Shown here piece after piece: positions 6,524 to 6,838 of a stretch of 6,838 nucleotides of DNA. The notes below the pieces were generated by a model. That model was not told the DNA's origin and searched no databases. It worked only from the letters and a program-made list of their open reading frames with translations. Positions within the stretch are counted from its first letter, which is position 1. The number at the start of each line of letters is the position of its first letter. Location: assembly GCA_023423475.1 (NCBI GenBank), contig JAFAFN010000229.1, forward strand, positions 1 through 6,838, written 5' to 3'. Source of the DNA: Actinomycetes bacterium (GTDB lineage: Bacteria; Actinomycetota; Acidimicrobiia; Acidimicrobiales; Microtrichaceae). The position numbers were made by a program, and so were the translations under genes.

Positions 6524-6838
6524 CCGTCACGTACGGGTCGTCCACGAGCACTCGGCAGTTGCGGACCAGTTGGCCGAGCGCACGGGTGGAGGGGTCGATC
6601 GACCGATCGAGGTCGGCCGTCGTCACCAGGAAGTCGGTCCCGTCCTCCCGTAGTCGCTCGAGGCGCTCCGGAGCGTCGACGACCTCGACCCCGGTCAACG
6701 CGTCGAGGTCCAGATCGGCCTGTGTCGGCCATCTCGAACCGGTCATGCCGGTGTCGTGACGCAGCTGGTTGCCGTAGTGACCGTCGACCAGCAGCGCTCG
6801 GCCGGTTCCGGCGAGCGACGCGGTGAGTTCACCGATGG
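6489..6838 (-). CDS. Unidentified protein, C-terminal 115 residues (5' end outside window)
   Basis: The minus-strand frame is open from the window edge to a TGA at 6491-6489 and shows the GC-rich third positions of its neighbours. I do not recognise it with confidence. Its visible sequence starts IGELTASLAGTGRALLVDGHYGNQ and contains ERLREDGTDFLVTT, then ends with a conserved-looking segment VLVDDPYVTVIDLAECP. This alternation of short hydrophobic strands and charged helices resembles the soluble C-terminal domain of polytopic membrane glycosyltransferases (GT39/ArnT-like), where similar 'G-DYLVV' and 'V-DDP-Y-L-DL' stretches occur, but that is an inference from style only. No membrane segment lies in the visible part. 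An internal ATG at 6746 could give an 85-residue product but is unlikely as the real start because the coding character continues upstream of it. It runs tail to tail with the nitroreductase gene, overlapping it by 35 bases with no room for a separate terminator. Confidence 0.6.
   Translation of the reverse strand, partial: IGELTASLAGTGRALLVDGHYGNQLRHDTGMTGSRWPTQADLDLDALTGVEVVDAPERLERLREDGTDFLVTTADLDRSIDPSTRALGQLVRNCRVLVDDPYVTVIDLAECPTAP

Noticed and set aside
6595..6613. Near-palindrome TCGATCGACCGATCGA as a possible operator
   Set aside because: It lies inside the minus-strand partial gene, encoding part of DLDRSID, far from any start. GATC/CGAT repeats are common with these codons.
1..6838. 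A search for CRISPR repeats, tRNA or rRNA genes, insertion sequence ends, phage or toxin-antitoxin genes
   Set aside because: None was seen. Apart from short junctions, the window is filled by ordinary metabolic and enzyme genes.

Overview
The window is a high-GC stretch of bacterial chromosome. G or C dominates third codon positions in every gene called. The gltB-gltD order, the divergent leaderless-type promoters (TANNNT, seven bases, then ATG) and the protein styles suggest an actinobacterium (Actinomycetota), perhaps an Acidimicrobiia-like lineage. The class-level placement is a guess; the phylum-level one is moderately secure.

Layout. Bases 1-2214 (+) are the C-terminal half of gltB, the large subunit of NADPH-dependent glutamate synthase (GOGAT); its start lies outside the window. 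gltD, the small subunit, follows with a TGATG stop/start overlap (2214-3682, +). It is complete apart from one missing base near 2861 that splits it into two frames. After a 35-base gap comes a family 2 glycosyltransferase on the same strand (about 3718-4671). A 42-base convergent gap holding a GC-rich hairpin and the second copy of an 18-bp direct repeat separates it from a minus-strand gene (4714-5766) for a PHP-domain metallohydrolase with a PolX-like helix-hairpin-helix N-terminus. That gene is divergent from a nitroreductase-family flavoprotein (5810-6523, +). The 43 bases between their starts hold two mirror-image candidate -10 elements. The last 350 bases carry, on the minus strand, the C-terminal 115 residues of an unidentified protein whose stop overlaps the nitroreductase 3' end by 35 bases.

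How the genes work together. GltB and GltD form one enzyme that converts glutamine and 2-oxoglutarate into two glutamates: GltD passes NADPH electrons through FAD and iron-sulfur centres to the FMN site of GltB. The glycosyltransferase may be co-transcribed with gltBD, but nothing links it functionally to nitrogen assimilation. The PHP protein and nitroreductase share a promoter region; no common pathway can be read from the sequence. No RNA genes, mobile elements, CRISPR arrays or phage features were seen. No convincing novel multi-gene system is present. The observations most worth checking are the gltD frameshift, the symmetric divergent promoter pair and the repeat/hairpin at the convergent junction.
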